Positions 45,897-53,760 of a stretch of 64,000 nt of DNA are shown here, one piece after another. The notes beneath the pieces are model-generated. The model was not told where the DNA came from, did no database searches, and saw only the letters and a list, made by a program, of their open reading frames with translations. This stretch comes from Leptospiraceae bacterium (GTDB lineage: Bacteria > Spirochaetota > Leptospiria > Turneriellales > Turneriellaceae): NCBI GenBank assembly GCA_025055765.1, contig JANWWS010000004.1, forward strand, positions 1 to 64,000, read 5' to 3'. A program made the position numbers and the translations under genes. Every line of letters begins with the position of its first letter. The first letter of the stretch is position 1.

Positions 45897-46784
45897 GTGG
45901 ATTTTAAAGCGCTTGGGATCCCAAAAGCGCAATGGGTTGAGGGCAACATTTTAAGGGGAAATAAACTTGCCCAAGAGATCCGCAAAATAATTAAAGAAAA
46001 GATTTCGAGCGCAAGCCAAAAACCAGGCCTTGCGGTTATTTTAGTGGGTGAAAACCCTGCCTCTGTGATTTACGTAAACCAAAAGGAAAAAGCAGCTCGT
46101 GAGGTAGGTTTTCACTCCCAAGTTTTGCGACTACCCTCAAATACCACCGAAAATGACATTTTATCTCTTATCCAAGAATTAAATGATAATCCCCTAATCC
46201 ATGCCATTTTAGTGCAACTTCCTCTGCCCCCTCATTTACATGAAGAAAAAATTTTGCAAAGTATTTTGCCCCAAAAAGATGTCGATGGCTTTCACTACGA
46301 AAATGTCGGAAAGCTTTATGCGAAAAACCCTACCGCTCGCATTCCTTGCACCCCTCTTGGTATTTTTGTGATGCTCTCTCTTTTGGAGATCCCTCTCGTA
46401 GGGCTCCACGCGGTGGTTCTTGGCCGTTCCCGCATTGTTGGAAAACCTATGGCCCAGCTCTTGCTTGATTATTGCAATACCACCGTAACCATGTGCCATT
46501 CTAAAACAAAACATTTAGATAAAATAATCTCCTCTGCCGACATTTTAGTTTCCGCCATGGGACAACAAGATGTGGTAAAAAGTAATTGGGTTAAAGAAGG
46601 TGCGATTATCATTGATGTAGGCATTCACCGTAAAGAAGGTAAGCTAGAAGGAGACTTGAACTTCGAGGAATTATGTCCTAAAGCCTCTTATATCACCCCT
46701 GTGCCGGGTGGAGTTGGCCCTATGACTATTGCTATGCTTTTGTGGAATACGCTACAAAATTTTCATGAGCTTTATGGACTCTGA
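45897..46784 (+). CDS. folD: Bifunctional methylenetetrahydrofolate dehydrogenase/cyclohydrolase
   Basis: 295 residues from GTG at 45897; the frame is open back to 45747 but those codons lie inside the divergent helicase gene. FolD interconverts 5,10-methylene-, methenyl- and 10-formyl-THF. Motifs: GLAVILVGENPASVIYVNQK (catalytic Lys of YxxxK), HAILVQLPLPPHL, then DVDGFHYENVGKLY, VLGRSRIVGKPM and the closing TPVPGGVGPMTIAML. An in-frame TTG at 45861 is another start option. It precedes the M14 peptidase, overlapping it by 11 bases, so they are cotranscribed. Confidence 0.95.
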   Translation: MDFKALGIPKAQWVEGNILRGNKLAQEIRKIIKEKISSASQKPGLAVILVGENPASVIYVNQKEKAAREVGFHSQVLRLPSNTTENDILSLIQELNDNPLIHAILVQLPLPPHLHEEKILQSILPQKDVDGFHYENVGKLYAKNPTARIPCTPLGIFVMLSLLEIPLVGLHAVVLGRSRIVGKPMAQLLLDYCNTTVTMCHSKTKHLDKIISSADILVSAMGQQDVVKSNWVKEGAIIIDVGIHRKEGKLEGDLNFEELCPKASYITPVPGGVGPMTIAMLLWNTLQNFHELYGL

Positions 46785-47508
46785 GGTCAAGGATTTTCAG
46801 CGCTACCCATACCCGGAACATTTTCTCTTTCGCTCTCCTCCCTTTCACGTGGAAGGCCAATCTGCAGGCGGGCATGATATTTTTTCTCTAAAGCTTAACG
46901 CAGCTCGCAAGCTCCCCCGCGCCCTTCTCATTGCGGGTGTACATGGCAATGAAACCGAAAGCCATGCCTTTATACACGATTTCTTAGAGGAATTTCAAGA
47001 TAGCGAACACAAACTACCTGTTGAGCTATATGTTTTGCCTAACCTAAATCCAGATGGCTTCTTTGCCTTCACACGGCAAAATGCGAATGGAGTTGACCTT
47101 AACCGCAATATGAAAACAAAAGATTGGCAGCCAGGCATCCCTGGAGACCGCTATTATGGTGGCAGCTATCCCGAATCCGAGAATGAGACAAAAATTCTTA
47201 CAAGAATTATTTTGAATTTTAAACCACAACTTATCATATCGCTACATTCGTGGAAACCCATGATTAATATCAATGGCCCTGCTCATCCTTTTGCCGAGGC
47301 TATGGCAGGTAAACTTACCTACCCTATTACAGAAGATGTGGGCTACCCCACTCCCGGCTCTCTTGGCACCTTCGCAGGCTGGGAGCGTCAGATCCCCACA
47401 ATCACCCTTGAAATTGAAAGGGGGATGTCATTACAAAAGGTCTACCCCCTATGTCGCGATGCTGTTTTAGAGGCTTTTTTCTTGCTTGCGCGCCTCCAAA
47501 GTAGCTAA
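46774..47508 (+). CDS. M14-family zinc carboxypeptidase (MpaA-like)
   Basis: 244 residues from ATG 46774; ATG 46765 is also possible. Zinc ligands come from GVHGNETESHAF (HxxE) and the His in LIISLHSWKPM; NLNPDGFFAFTRQNANGVDL, followed by NRN, is the substrate-pocket block of MpaA/DL-endopeptidase types, and the catalytic Glu is in TITLEIERGM. No signal peptide, so it is cytosolic, like MpaA, which cleaves gamma-glutamyl-diaminopimelate bonds in murein recycling; the substrate here is inferred. Overlaps folD by 11 bases. The 3' end overlaps the convergent CWC gene by four bases. Confidence 0.85.
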   Translation: MDSEVKDFQRYPYPEHFLFRSPPFHVEGQSAGGHDIFSLKLNAARKLPRALLIAGVHGNETESHAFIHDFLEEFQDSEHKLPVELYVLPNLNPDGFFAFTRQNANGVDLNRNMKTKDWQPGIPGDRYYGGSYPESENETKILTRIILNFKPQLIISLHSWKPMININGPAHPFAEAMAGKLTYPITEDVGYPTPGSLGTFAGWERQIPTITLEIERGMSLQKVYPLCRDAVLEAFFLLARLQSS

Positions 47509-47894
47509 ACTTTTTTCCCTTTGTAACCATAGGCGCAATGGCGACAAAGTGAGCCACAGCAGTACCCTCGCAAAATATGGTAGTACTCGGTAAATACCAG
47601 CTTTCCTCCCTCTATGTAAAAATGCACACCCTCTCGCAAATGTTGCGGATTTAAAGGAAAGTCCTCCTCTAAACTTTGTCTAACAAGTTCGTTTAACTCC
47701 AAAAGACAAAAGACACAAAGACAACCATAATAGGTTTTTTGCAAAAACTTAAGTGTTTGGGGCATGAGGTGTACGCTGCTACACTGGCAGTTGGCAATGT
47801 CCCCTCTTTTGCAGACAAAATTGCGACCGCAACGGGGACAAATAAGCTCCTCATGCTTGCCATCTCCCCAAAGATAGTTAGCCTTGGCCGGCAA
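47505..47894 (-). CDS. Cysteine-rich CWC-domain protein fused to a DUF5522-like tail
   Basis: 129 residues. The N-terminal half is the cysteine-rich CWC pattern: ICPRCGRNFVCKRGDIANCQ, then a C-x-CxxC group in GCLCVFCLLEL. The C-terminal half (KLVFTEYYHILRGYCCGSLC, followed by RHCAYG) is the DUF5522 pattern usually found as a separate 50-residue protein. In some bacteria the two short domains are neighbouring genes; here they are one chain. The Cys groups probably bind zinc, but the function is unknown. Start overlaps the membrane gene stop by 17 bases, so it is the third gene of the B12-riboswitch operon. Confidence 0.75.
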   Translation of the reverse strand: MPAKANYLWGDGKHEELICPRCGRNFVCKRGDIANCQCSSVHLMPQTLKFLQKTYYGCLCVFCLLELNELVRQSLEEDFPLNPQHLREGVHFYIEGGKLVFTEYYHILRGYCCGSLCRHCAYGYKGKKV

Positions 47895-48447
47895 GAAAAG
47901 ACTCTCTTTTGGAAGATTTATAGGCGAGCCCTACGGCACCAAAAAGGAGGGCACCATAAGTTAGATCACCGAGAAGGGCATTGCGGAAAAAAGGTAAAGC
48001 CGCTATGTAACACTGAACCAATCCTTCGAGGGTGAGAGGGTAAAGTTTGCCTAGAAGCCACACCCCAAAATTAGATAGGAGGAAAAATAAGACGCTTGAA
48101 CTTAAAAGAGAACCTATTATGGGATAAAAAGCAAACTTTCTTATAGCGATGCGACCCCAAAGGCTTATCAGGAGATAGGATAGATACTGCCAGTAAAAAC
48201 CGTCATAGAAAAAGACAAACCTACCAAAAAATTCGTGGAAAAGGAGATTATTTACCAAAAGGTCACTTAGCCAGAGCGATCCTAGAAAGAGCAGAAGAGA
48301 CATTAAGAAAGGAGAGACCATGGCCCCGGAAAAGAGAGCCATGGCTGTCATGGGGGCAAAGTTAGCAGGGTGAGGCAGAAGCCGCGTTAGAGCTGCCAAC
48401 GCCAGTAGAAAAAGAGCAAAAAGGGGCTTTACGGATAGCTTGGCCAT
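47878..48447 (-). CDS. DUF6580-like membrane protein, possible vitamin-uptake S-component
   Basis: 189 residues and about six membrane helices. The sequence has TRLLPHPANFAPMTAMALFS near the N-terminus, FGVWLLGKLYPLTLEGLVQC, then YIAALPFFRNALLGDLTYGA, which is the outline of the DUF6580 family. Its topology and size are those of the substrate-binding S-components of ECF transporters, so binding a vitamin is plausible, but no EcfT/A genes are here. A B12 riboswitch and a propeller lipoprotein upstream make a cobalamin-linked role likely. It starts one base after the stop of the lipoprotein gene and overlaps the next gene. Homology by eye only. Confidence 0.6.
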   Translation of the reverse strand: MAKLSVKPLFALFLLALAALTRLLPHPANFAPMTAMALFSGAMVSPFLMSLLLFLGSLWLSDLLVNNLLFHEFFGRFVFFYDGFYWQYLSYLLISLWGRIAIRKFAFYPIIGSLLSSSVLFFLLSNFGVWLLGKLYPLTLEGLVQCYIAALPFFRNALLGDLTYGALLFGAVGLAYKSSKRESFLAGQG

Positions 48448-49533
48448 CTAGTTTTCCAGGATGTGGAATTGGAAATCCATCGCACTCGGCAAGATGACAC
48501 TTTGAATTAAGGAGCCTCCTTGCAAGACGAGACTATTACCTTCCTTGTATACCTCGTATAGTTGGTTTGGGTGACTGCCTAGCCAGCGATATTGCCTGCT
48601 ATTATCCCGGTTTCTAAGTCCACTTTTCGTAAATTCATAGCGTGAACAGCTTTCCTCATATACGGGTTGAAATTGGACTCGACATAAAGTAGCAAAATTT
48701 TTTCCACCTGCACGGGCCATGCGACCACCAAACGCAGGTCTTTCCTGGTTCTGAGCCCCCGAAAGAGATATTTCAGGTGCTAAGGATTGGGAGGTGACAG
48801 ATTGGATATCATAGCTTATGGACCCCGGTGTCAACTGGTTAGAAGAATTAAAGTACCCAGCGTTATACGACCAAAGGGTCTCGCCGTCCCAGAGAAGGGC
48901 TACCGGGTTATGACCTACCCACACCGTGGAAATAACCGTATTGGTCCAAAGACTAATAACAGAGACGGTAGGATTTTGCATGTCAATGAAATCTTGATTT
49001 GTCACATAGAGCGTATTACCCACTCTTAAAAGGTTTGTGGGTTTTTTCCCGACGGGAATCGACTGTACCGTTCCAGGCGAGGCAGGATTTTCCAGGGAAA
49101 AATAGCGCACCTCATCTTTGTTTTGCACGGCATAATATACTTTTCTCTGAGCTATCTCTAGCTCTTGCGAGTAGTCATCCGTGTTCACCGAGGCTAGAGG
49201 GCCTCCCATGTTATCTAGGTCATAGATACGGATGGCGCCACCTGTCGACCGTGAATCCGAAAGTATCAGATAGCTTTTGCCTTCACAGTTGTGATAGAGC
49301 TCGACATCCTTAATACCTGTCGAGCCATTTAAAGTAACCTTTTGCGCTTCCACCGTACCATTGGCATAAATAAGATCGAGATAATAAGTGGTAAAATTTG
49401 AGCTGTGGCTAAAGGCTAGAATAGGGTTGTTTGGCCTTATTCGGCAAACTTGGCCTGCCTCATCACTGGCACACCTATACCCGAAGAAAATCATAAGCCC
49501 AAGGAACCAGATTCTTGGCTTTTGCAAAATCAT
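48448..49533 (-). CDS. YVTN-type beta-propeller lipoprotein under B12 riboswitch control (BtuG-like)
   Basis: 361 residues. The leader (MILQKPRIWFLGLMIFFGYR, then C) ends in a lipobox, so it is a lipoprotein, probably on the outer membrane. The body consists of propeller blades: GGAIRIYDLDNMG, YYAVQNKDEVRYFSLENP, SIPVGKKPTNLLRVGNTLYV, NPTVSVISLWTNTVISTVWV and GHNPVALLWDGETLWSY, the YVTN pattern (NTVSVIDxxTNxVxxxIxVG). In Bacteroides, BtuG is a propeller lipoprotein that caps BtuB and binds B12 very tightly; the riboswitch upstream makes a similar role attractive, though no btuB is in the window. First gene of a three-gene operon; GGGAGGAG is a strong Shine-Dalgarno. Confidence 0.7.
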   Translation of the reverse strand: MILQKPRIWFLGLMIFFGYRCASDEAGQVCRIRPNNPILAFSHSSNFTTYYLDLIYANGTVEAQKVTLNGSTGIKDVELYHNCEGKSYLILSDSRSTGGAIRIYDLDNMGGPLASVNTDDYSQELEIAQRKVYYAVQNKDEVRYFSLENPASPGTVQSIPVGKKPTNLLRVGNTLYVTNQDFIDMQNPTVSVISLWTNTVISTVWVGHNPVALLWDGETLWSYNAGYFNSSNQLTPGSISYDIQSVTSQSLAPEISLSGAQNQERPAFGGRMARAGGKNFATLCRVQFQPVYEESCSRYEFTKSGLRNRDNSRQYRWLGSHPNQLYEVYKEGNSLVLQGGSLIQSVILPSAMDFQFHILEN

Positions 49534-49536
49534 AAA

Positions 49537-49579
49537 CTCCTCCCTAATAAGGTAATTTTTTTAAGGAAGGAGCCCGCAA
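49537..49579 (-). promoter_or_regulatory. Ribosome-binding site and sequestering hairpin (expression platform)
   Basis: On the reverse strand the Shine-Dalgarno GGGAGGAG (49544-49537) can pair over eight bases, one of them G-U, with CTCCTTCC (49572-49565). The adjoining TTGCGGGC (49579-49572) can pair perfectly with GCCCGCAA of the aptamer core (49697-49690). The two pairings compete, so cobalamin binding should free the sequester and shut off translation. This is inferred from complementarity. Confidence 0.6.
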
Positions 49580-49765
49580 ACTTGGGGTATTTGACACCAC
49601 ATGGTCATGGGGCAAAACCCAATCCTCGAGGTTTTAACCCAAAGGAGTTCCCGACTTGCCTGGTATGGATTTCCATACGAGACTCACGGTTGCGGGCCAG
49701 CGCCGGAATTTCACCGGACTTCCTCCTGCAGGGTAAAACCCTGCAGGACATAGCTGATCTTTATT
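49580..49765 (-). promoter_or_regulatory. Cobalamin (B12) riboswitch aptamer
   Basis: Reverse-strand sequence has the cobalamin core: GGAAGTCCGGTG (49723-49712), the complementary TTCCGGCGC, and the B12-box-type GGCCCGCAACCGTGAG, which fits the usual CCCGCxACTG element. A strong P-stem CCTGCAGGGT-TTT-ACCCTGCAGG lies just 5' (49747-49725). The aptamer is followed by AAGTCGGGAACTCC, similar to the AGTCAGGA region of the consensus. Limits are approximate. It controls the operon that begins at 49533, so those three genes are likely repressed when cobalamin is plentiful. Confidence 0.88.
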
Positions 49766-49840
49766 CACATTTCGTCAATCAACTTACTTTTGAACCGCTT
49801 TTTTATTGACAGTCTCTGGAGCGACTTCTCAGGAGACATA

Positions 49841-52159
49841 ATGCAAAACCACAAGGCGCAGAGCTGCAAAGGCATTTTTGCCATTTTAGGCGGGGGTCTA
49901 TTCCAATGTGAGCTTATTAAAAAAGCTTCTCAAAAAGGCTATAAAACCCTTGTTCTAGATAAAAATCCAGAAGCAGCAGGCGCCTCTCTCGCGGACATCT
50001 TTCTTCCCGTTGATATTTCAGATAAGGATGCTGTTTGTGGGGCGCTTAGACCTTACAAACAAGATTTAGCCCTATGCGGAACCGTGGGGACGGACTTTTC
50101 CGACAGTGTGGCCCAGGTAAACGAGGTTTACTCCCTTCCTGGCCCCCGCCCTAACCACAGTGGGCTTACTACCCATAAGGGAAAGATGCGGGATTTTCTG
50201 GGAAGACATGGAATTAACCAAATGGCCTATTTTTACACTTCCCAGGAAGAAGAGGCCTTAGCTTGGCTAAGACAGAACCCCTCCTACCAAGGCTACGTGA
50301 TTAAGCCTGCCCGGAATATGGGGGCCCGGGGCGTGCTTTTCTTTCGTGACCCCGATGAGCTCTCCTATGCCTTTGAATACGCCGCTTCCTATGATAAAAA
50401 CAAAGAAGTGATTGTAGAGCAATATCTTGAAGCTCAGGAGCTATCGGTCGATGCCCTGGTCTTTCAAGGGGAGGTTTATATTACGGGCATAGCAGATCGG
50501 CTCATTTTCTTAAAAGATAACCATTACTTTATTGAAAAGGGTCATCTCATGCCATCGGTTTTTCATGAAGAGTTACATGCTAAGGTACGAGAACTCTTTC
50601 AAAAAATAGCTCAAGCCCTAGAAAAAGAAACCGGGATTGTCTATCATGGTGCTCTTAAGGGGGATATTCGGCTTACTCAAGAAGGTGACCTTTATGTGGG
50701 AGAGATAGCCTCGCGTCTTTCCGGTGGTTTCATGAGCACTCATACCTATCCCCTCGCATCCGGAAATGACCTGCTCTTGGCCTACATAGAACTCCTTGAG
50801 GGGAAGCGCTCTTCGTTCTTGCAAACAGAAACCCCTCCTAGATATGAGCGCTATGCTTTAGAACATGCGCTTTTCGCTCCACCAGGGGAAATCATCTCGC
50901 TTGAAATCCCACAAAAATTTTTCAATCAAGATGGGGTAAAGCTTTTCTTTCATTATCGCCCTAAAGACATTTTACTCGATTTAAAAAGCAATGTGGGAAA
51001 ACTTGCCAATATTATTGTTACAGCACCTAGTCCAGAAGAGGCCAAGCTAGCTTTTGAATCTCTAGCAAGGGAAATTAAAGTACGCACGGGTCCCGTAACT
51101 TTAAAACCCGTGGAAATTGAGCGGCTAGCTCGTAAAAAATTCAACCATGCCTACTGTTGGGTTTGCAAGGTATGTGATGGAGAGCATTGTGCCTCCTCGG
51201 TACCGGGTATGGGCGGCCGCGGCAACGGTGCGTCATTTCGAGATAACCTCTACGCGCTAGCTGAGTACCTTATCATACCTCGCTACCTTTGCTTAGAAGA
51301 AGAACCTTTTACAGAAAGCGATATGAGCCTAGAACTTTTTGGTAAAACCTTCCAAGCTCCTCTTGCCAGTGCTCCCATAACAGGGAGTATCACCAATATG
51401 GGCGGATCTATTACAGAGTGGGAGTATGCTATAGAAACCGCCACTGCCTGCCACAAAATGGGACTCTTGCCCTTTTTTGGCGATGGGGCCAAACACAATA
51501 AATACAAGATTGGTCTCTACGCGATAGCTGAGACTGGGCCAGGATGTCCTGTATTTAAACCTAGAAATTTGGAAGAGCTCGAAAGACGTGTAAAAGAAGC
51601 AGAAAGCTCTGGTGCTCTTGCCTGGGGCATTGACATAGACGGCATTTCCTTTAAAACACTCGAGGACAAGAAAGTTGAGACTCAAAGAAAATCACAAAGA
51701 GAGCTTGCAAGTCTTGCGGCATGCTCACGTTTACCCTTCTTTGTCAAGGGTGTCTTAAGCGTAGAAGATGCCCGACTTGCCTGTGAGGCAGGTGCCGCAG
51801 CCATAATCGTGAGTAACCATGGTGGCCGGGTACTCGAATCAGCTCCCGGCTCAGCTCGCGTCTTACCTGAAATAGCAGACTTTGTAAGAAAGAATTTTCC
51901 CCACGTACGTATCTTGGCTGACGGTGGTATTCGTAGTGGGGGGGATGTATTTAAGATGCTTGCCTTAGGCGCTGAAGCTGTGCTGGTCGGCCGACCTGTA
52001 GCTATTTACACGGTAGCTCTGGGCCGCTTGGGGGTAGAAGCTCTTTTTCGGCGCTACCTAGATGAACTTCGCCAAATTATGCGTGTCTGTGGCCTAAAAA
52101 GCCTCAAAGAAATCCATGCGGGTTTTTTAAAAAAATCAGGCGAGAAAACCTTTGCCTAG
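49841..52159 (+). CDS. ATP-grasp ligase fused to an FMN-dependent alpha-hydroxy-acid oxidase-like domain
   Basis: 772 residues from the ATG at 49841 (AGGAGA upstream). Residues 1 to about 430 form an ATP-grasp protein: IFAILGGGLFQCELIKKASQ, then QGYVIKPARNMGARGVLFF, VEQYLEAQELSVDALVF and VGEIASRLSGGFMST. From about 435 a Cys-rich linker YCWVCKVCDGEHC leads to VPGMGGRGNGASFRDN and an FMN-binding barrel: IIVSNHGGRVLESAPGSARV (catalytic His), LADGGIRSGGDVFKMLALGA and EAVLVGRP. The second half is the clostridial-type alpha-hydroxy-acid oxidase. A fused pair suggests that one enzyme joins or activates an acid and the other oxidises it. The substrate is unknown. It is divergent from the B12-riboswitch operon. 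Confidence 0.85.
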   Translation: MQNHKAQSCKGIFAILGGGLFQCELIKKASQKGYKTLVLDKNPEAAGASLADIFLPVDISDKDAVCGALRPYKQDLALCGTVGTDFSDSVAQVNEVYSLPGPRPNHSGLTTHKGKMRDFLGRHGINQMAYFYTSQEEEALAWLRQNPSYQGYVIKPARNMGARGVLFFRDPDELSYAFEYAASYDKNKEVIVEQYLEAQELSVDALVFQGEVYITGIADRLIFLKDNHYFIEKGHLMPSVFHEELHAKVRELFQKIAQALEKETGIVYHGALKGDIRLTQEGDLYVGEIASRLSGGFMSTHTYPLASGNDLLLAYIELLEGKRSSFLQTETPPRYERYALEHALFAPPGEIISLEIPQKFFNQDGVKLFFHYRPKDILLDLKSNVGKLANIIVTAPSPEEAKLAFESLAREIKVRTGPVTLKPVEIERLARKKFNHAYCWVCKVCDGEHCASSVPGMGGRGNGASFRDNLYALAEYLIIPRYLCLEEEPFTESDMSLELFGKTFQAPLASAPITGSITNMGGSITEWEYAIETATACHKMGLLPFFGDGAKHNKYKIGLYAIAETGPGCPVFKPRNLEELERRVKEAESSGALAWGIDIDGISFKTLEDKKVETQRKSQRELASLAACSRLPFFVKGVLSVEDARLACEAGAAAIIVSNHGGRVLESAPGSARVLPEIADFVRKNFPHVRILADGGIRSGGDVFKMLALGAEAVLVGRPVAIYTVALGRLGVEALFRRYLDELRQIMRVCGLKSLKEIHAGFLKKSGEKTFA

Positions 52160-52863
52160 CTTTTCAATATAAAATAAATTAATGACAGATTACGACCTCT
52201 CTCGTGGGCTCTATGGCTAAAAAAAAAGTCGGAGCGGTAAGTGTTTAGATTTAAATAAGAAATTTGAGAGGGCTTTACACCTTCTTTTGTAAGAGCCTTC
52301 TTGGCTAGAAGACCAAGATCGAGGTACGCTTTGTCTCCCCTTTTTTCATAAAATCCTTTGCGAAAAAGAGAATACACATCCTCCCCTACCTCATAGTGGA
52401 TTTTTTGTATATGGGGCCCAATAAAAAATCGCAGATTATTTATTTTTACCCCACCATATTCTCTTAGGTATGTAAGTGTTTTTTCGATAATGTGCAAATA
52501 CAACCCCCGCCAACCGGCGTGAATAGCAAAACAAAGAGCTTCTTGGCTACTATAACCTAAAATAGGCACGCAGTCAGCACTGCGCACAGTACAGGCAAAA
52601 TTTTCTTTGTCTGTATAAATGGCATCTGCTTTGGCCAAGTACATGCTTTTCGGAGCACTTTGAAAATAAAAGAGCTCATCTCCATGTTCTTGCTGCAAAA
52701 ACCCTAGCTTTAGCCTGGGATGTTCCTTTTTCAGCATAGCGTATTCTTGCTCTGGACTGCGCTCTTTTTCGGCCGGCTCTTCTTTTCCCCAAATCTCAAG
52801 GCAATATAAAATATTAGCTGTTTCAAGAAGAGCTCTAAATTTAAGTGCCCCAGGACTGTGCAT
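52156..52863 (-). CDS. pgeF: PgeF/YfiH-family (laccase-domain) protein
   Basis: 235 residues, DUF152 fold. Metal/catalytic landmarks: LGFLQQEHGDELFYF (His), TVRSADCVPIL (Cys), CFAIHAGWRGLYLHII (His) and the C-terminal FFFSHRAHERGRNLSLIYFI. The family is now seen as a peptidoglycan-editing (UDP-MurNAc-L-Ser hydrolase) or purine-nucleoside-cleaving enzyme; laccase activity is an older name. It is about 20 residues shorter than typical (250-260). Four bases downstream of the cold-shock protein gene on the same strand, so cotranscribed. The 3' end overlaps the convergent fusion gene by four bases. Confidence 0.9.
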   Translation of the reverse strand: MHSPGALKFRALLETANILYCLEIWGKEEPAEKERSPEQEYAMLKKEHPRLKLGFLQQEHGDELFYFQSAPKSMYLAKADAIYTDKENFACTVRSADCVPILGYSSQEALCFAIHAGWRGLYLHIIEKTLTYLREYGGVKINNLRFFIGPHIQKIHYEVGEDVYSLFRKGFYEKRGDKAYLDLGLLAKKALTKEGVKPSQISYLNLNTYRSDFFFSHRAHERGRNLSLIYFILKS

Positions 52864-52867
52864 GCTG

Positions 52868-53701
52868 TTAAAAGAGCTGAATATCGTAAGCTTGGTGTCC
52901 TTTGCGCGTTAACTCTAGGCGAAAAGATACCTGCGCCCCCACAAAAAGTTTTTCGTGTGAGAACTTAACTTTACTAACATGAAAGAAAACATCACCATGA
53001 AAATCATAGCAATCTATAAAGCCAAAGCCTCGTTTTTCGTTATAACTCACAATTTCGCCTACGTACGCCTTCCTTTTATATTCAAGAGCTTTTCTTAAGT
53101 CCATAACGGTAAACTTTATTTGCACCTTTTCGCTGAGTAAATTTAGAAAAGCATAAAACTCGTCTAGACTAGCAGAAAATTTTTCGAAACCTAAAGAACC
53201 GTCAAGCCGACCTTGCCAACCCTGAAGATGAACCATGTTGCGCATTTGCGTGCGTATTTTATGGTAGGATTTGCGCAAGTCTTCATTTATTACTTTCAAA
53301 AAGTAAAGTAACTCGATATTTTGGGCGAAGTTGCGCCTATAGATCATATCATGCAAATCCTCATACTCTGCTTTAATACTACGTGTGGAAGGACCTTGAG
53401 TGCTTTTTTCATCTATACAAGGATCAAGCAAAATAGCAACGGCCAAGGCTTCCGCCACGATGCCCATAGTCACCCATTGCTGATAAAAAAAAGCATCGGC
53501 CAAGGAGCAATTAGGTTTAAAAAGTTTATAGATCCATCTTTGGTATTCTAAAAGCTGCAGGAGATTGCAAATGTTCGACTTAAATTCGGAATCTCTGAGA
53601 TAACCAAAGTAGGAATTACTTATCTCACTGATTTTTGGCAATATACCAAAAGGAAAGCGAACAGATAAATTATCACCATATTGCGAGAGAAAATATTGCA
53701 A
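52868..53701 (-). CDS. Hypothetical protein with C-terminal cold-shock domain
   Basis: 277 residues. The last 65 residues (from about 213) form a cold-shock RNA-binding domain: YVGEIVSYNEKRGFGFIDCY, then GDVFFHVSKVKFSHEKLFVG and AQVSFRLELTRKG. Two RNP-like motifs are recognisable: KRGFGFI and VFFHVS. The first ~210 residues are helical and Leu/Tyr/Arg-rich (LYFLKVINEDLRKSYHKIRT) and match no domain I know. Probably an RNA-binding regulator or stress protein. Cotranscribed with pgeF; gcvT lies 59 bases upstream. Confidence 0.72.
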   Translation of the reverse strand: MQYFLSQYGDNLSVRFPFGILPKISEISNSYFGYLRDSEFKSNICNLLQLLEYQRWIYKLFKPNCSLADAFFYQQWVTMGIVAEALAVAILLDPCIDEKSTQGPSTRSIKAEYEDLHDMIYRRNFAQNIELLYFLKVINEDLRKSYHKIRTQMRNMVHLQGWQGRLDGSLGFEKFSASLDEFYAFLNLLSEKVQIKFTVMDLRKALEYKRKAYVGEIVSYNEKRGFGFIDCYDFHGDVFFHVSKVKFSHEKLFVGAQVSFRLELTRKGHQAYDIQLF

Positions 53702-53760
53702 AAGTTCACCTATCTTAAGACTTAATTTCTCCCCCCTCGTACTTTTGCCGGGAAAGGAAT

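Noticed and set aside
49450-49809. Forward open frame of 119 codons over the riboswitch
   Set aside because: It runs antisense to the lipoprotein start and the cobalamin aptamer; the RNA structure explains the sequence.
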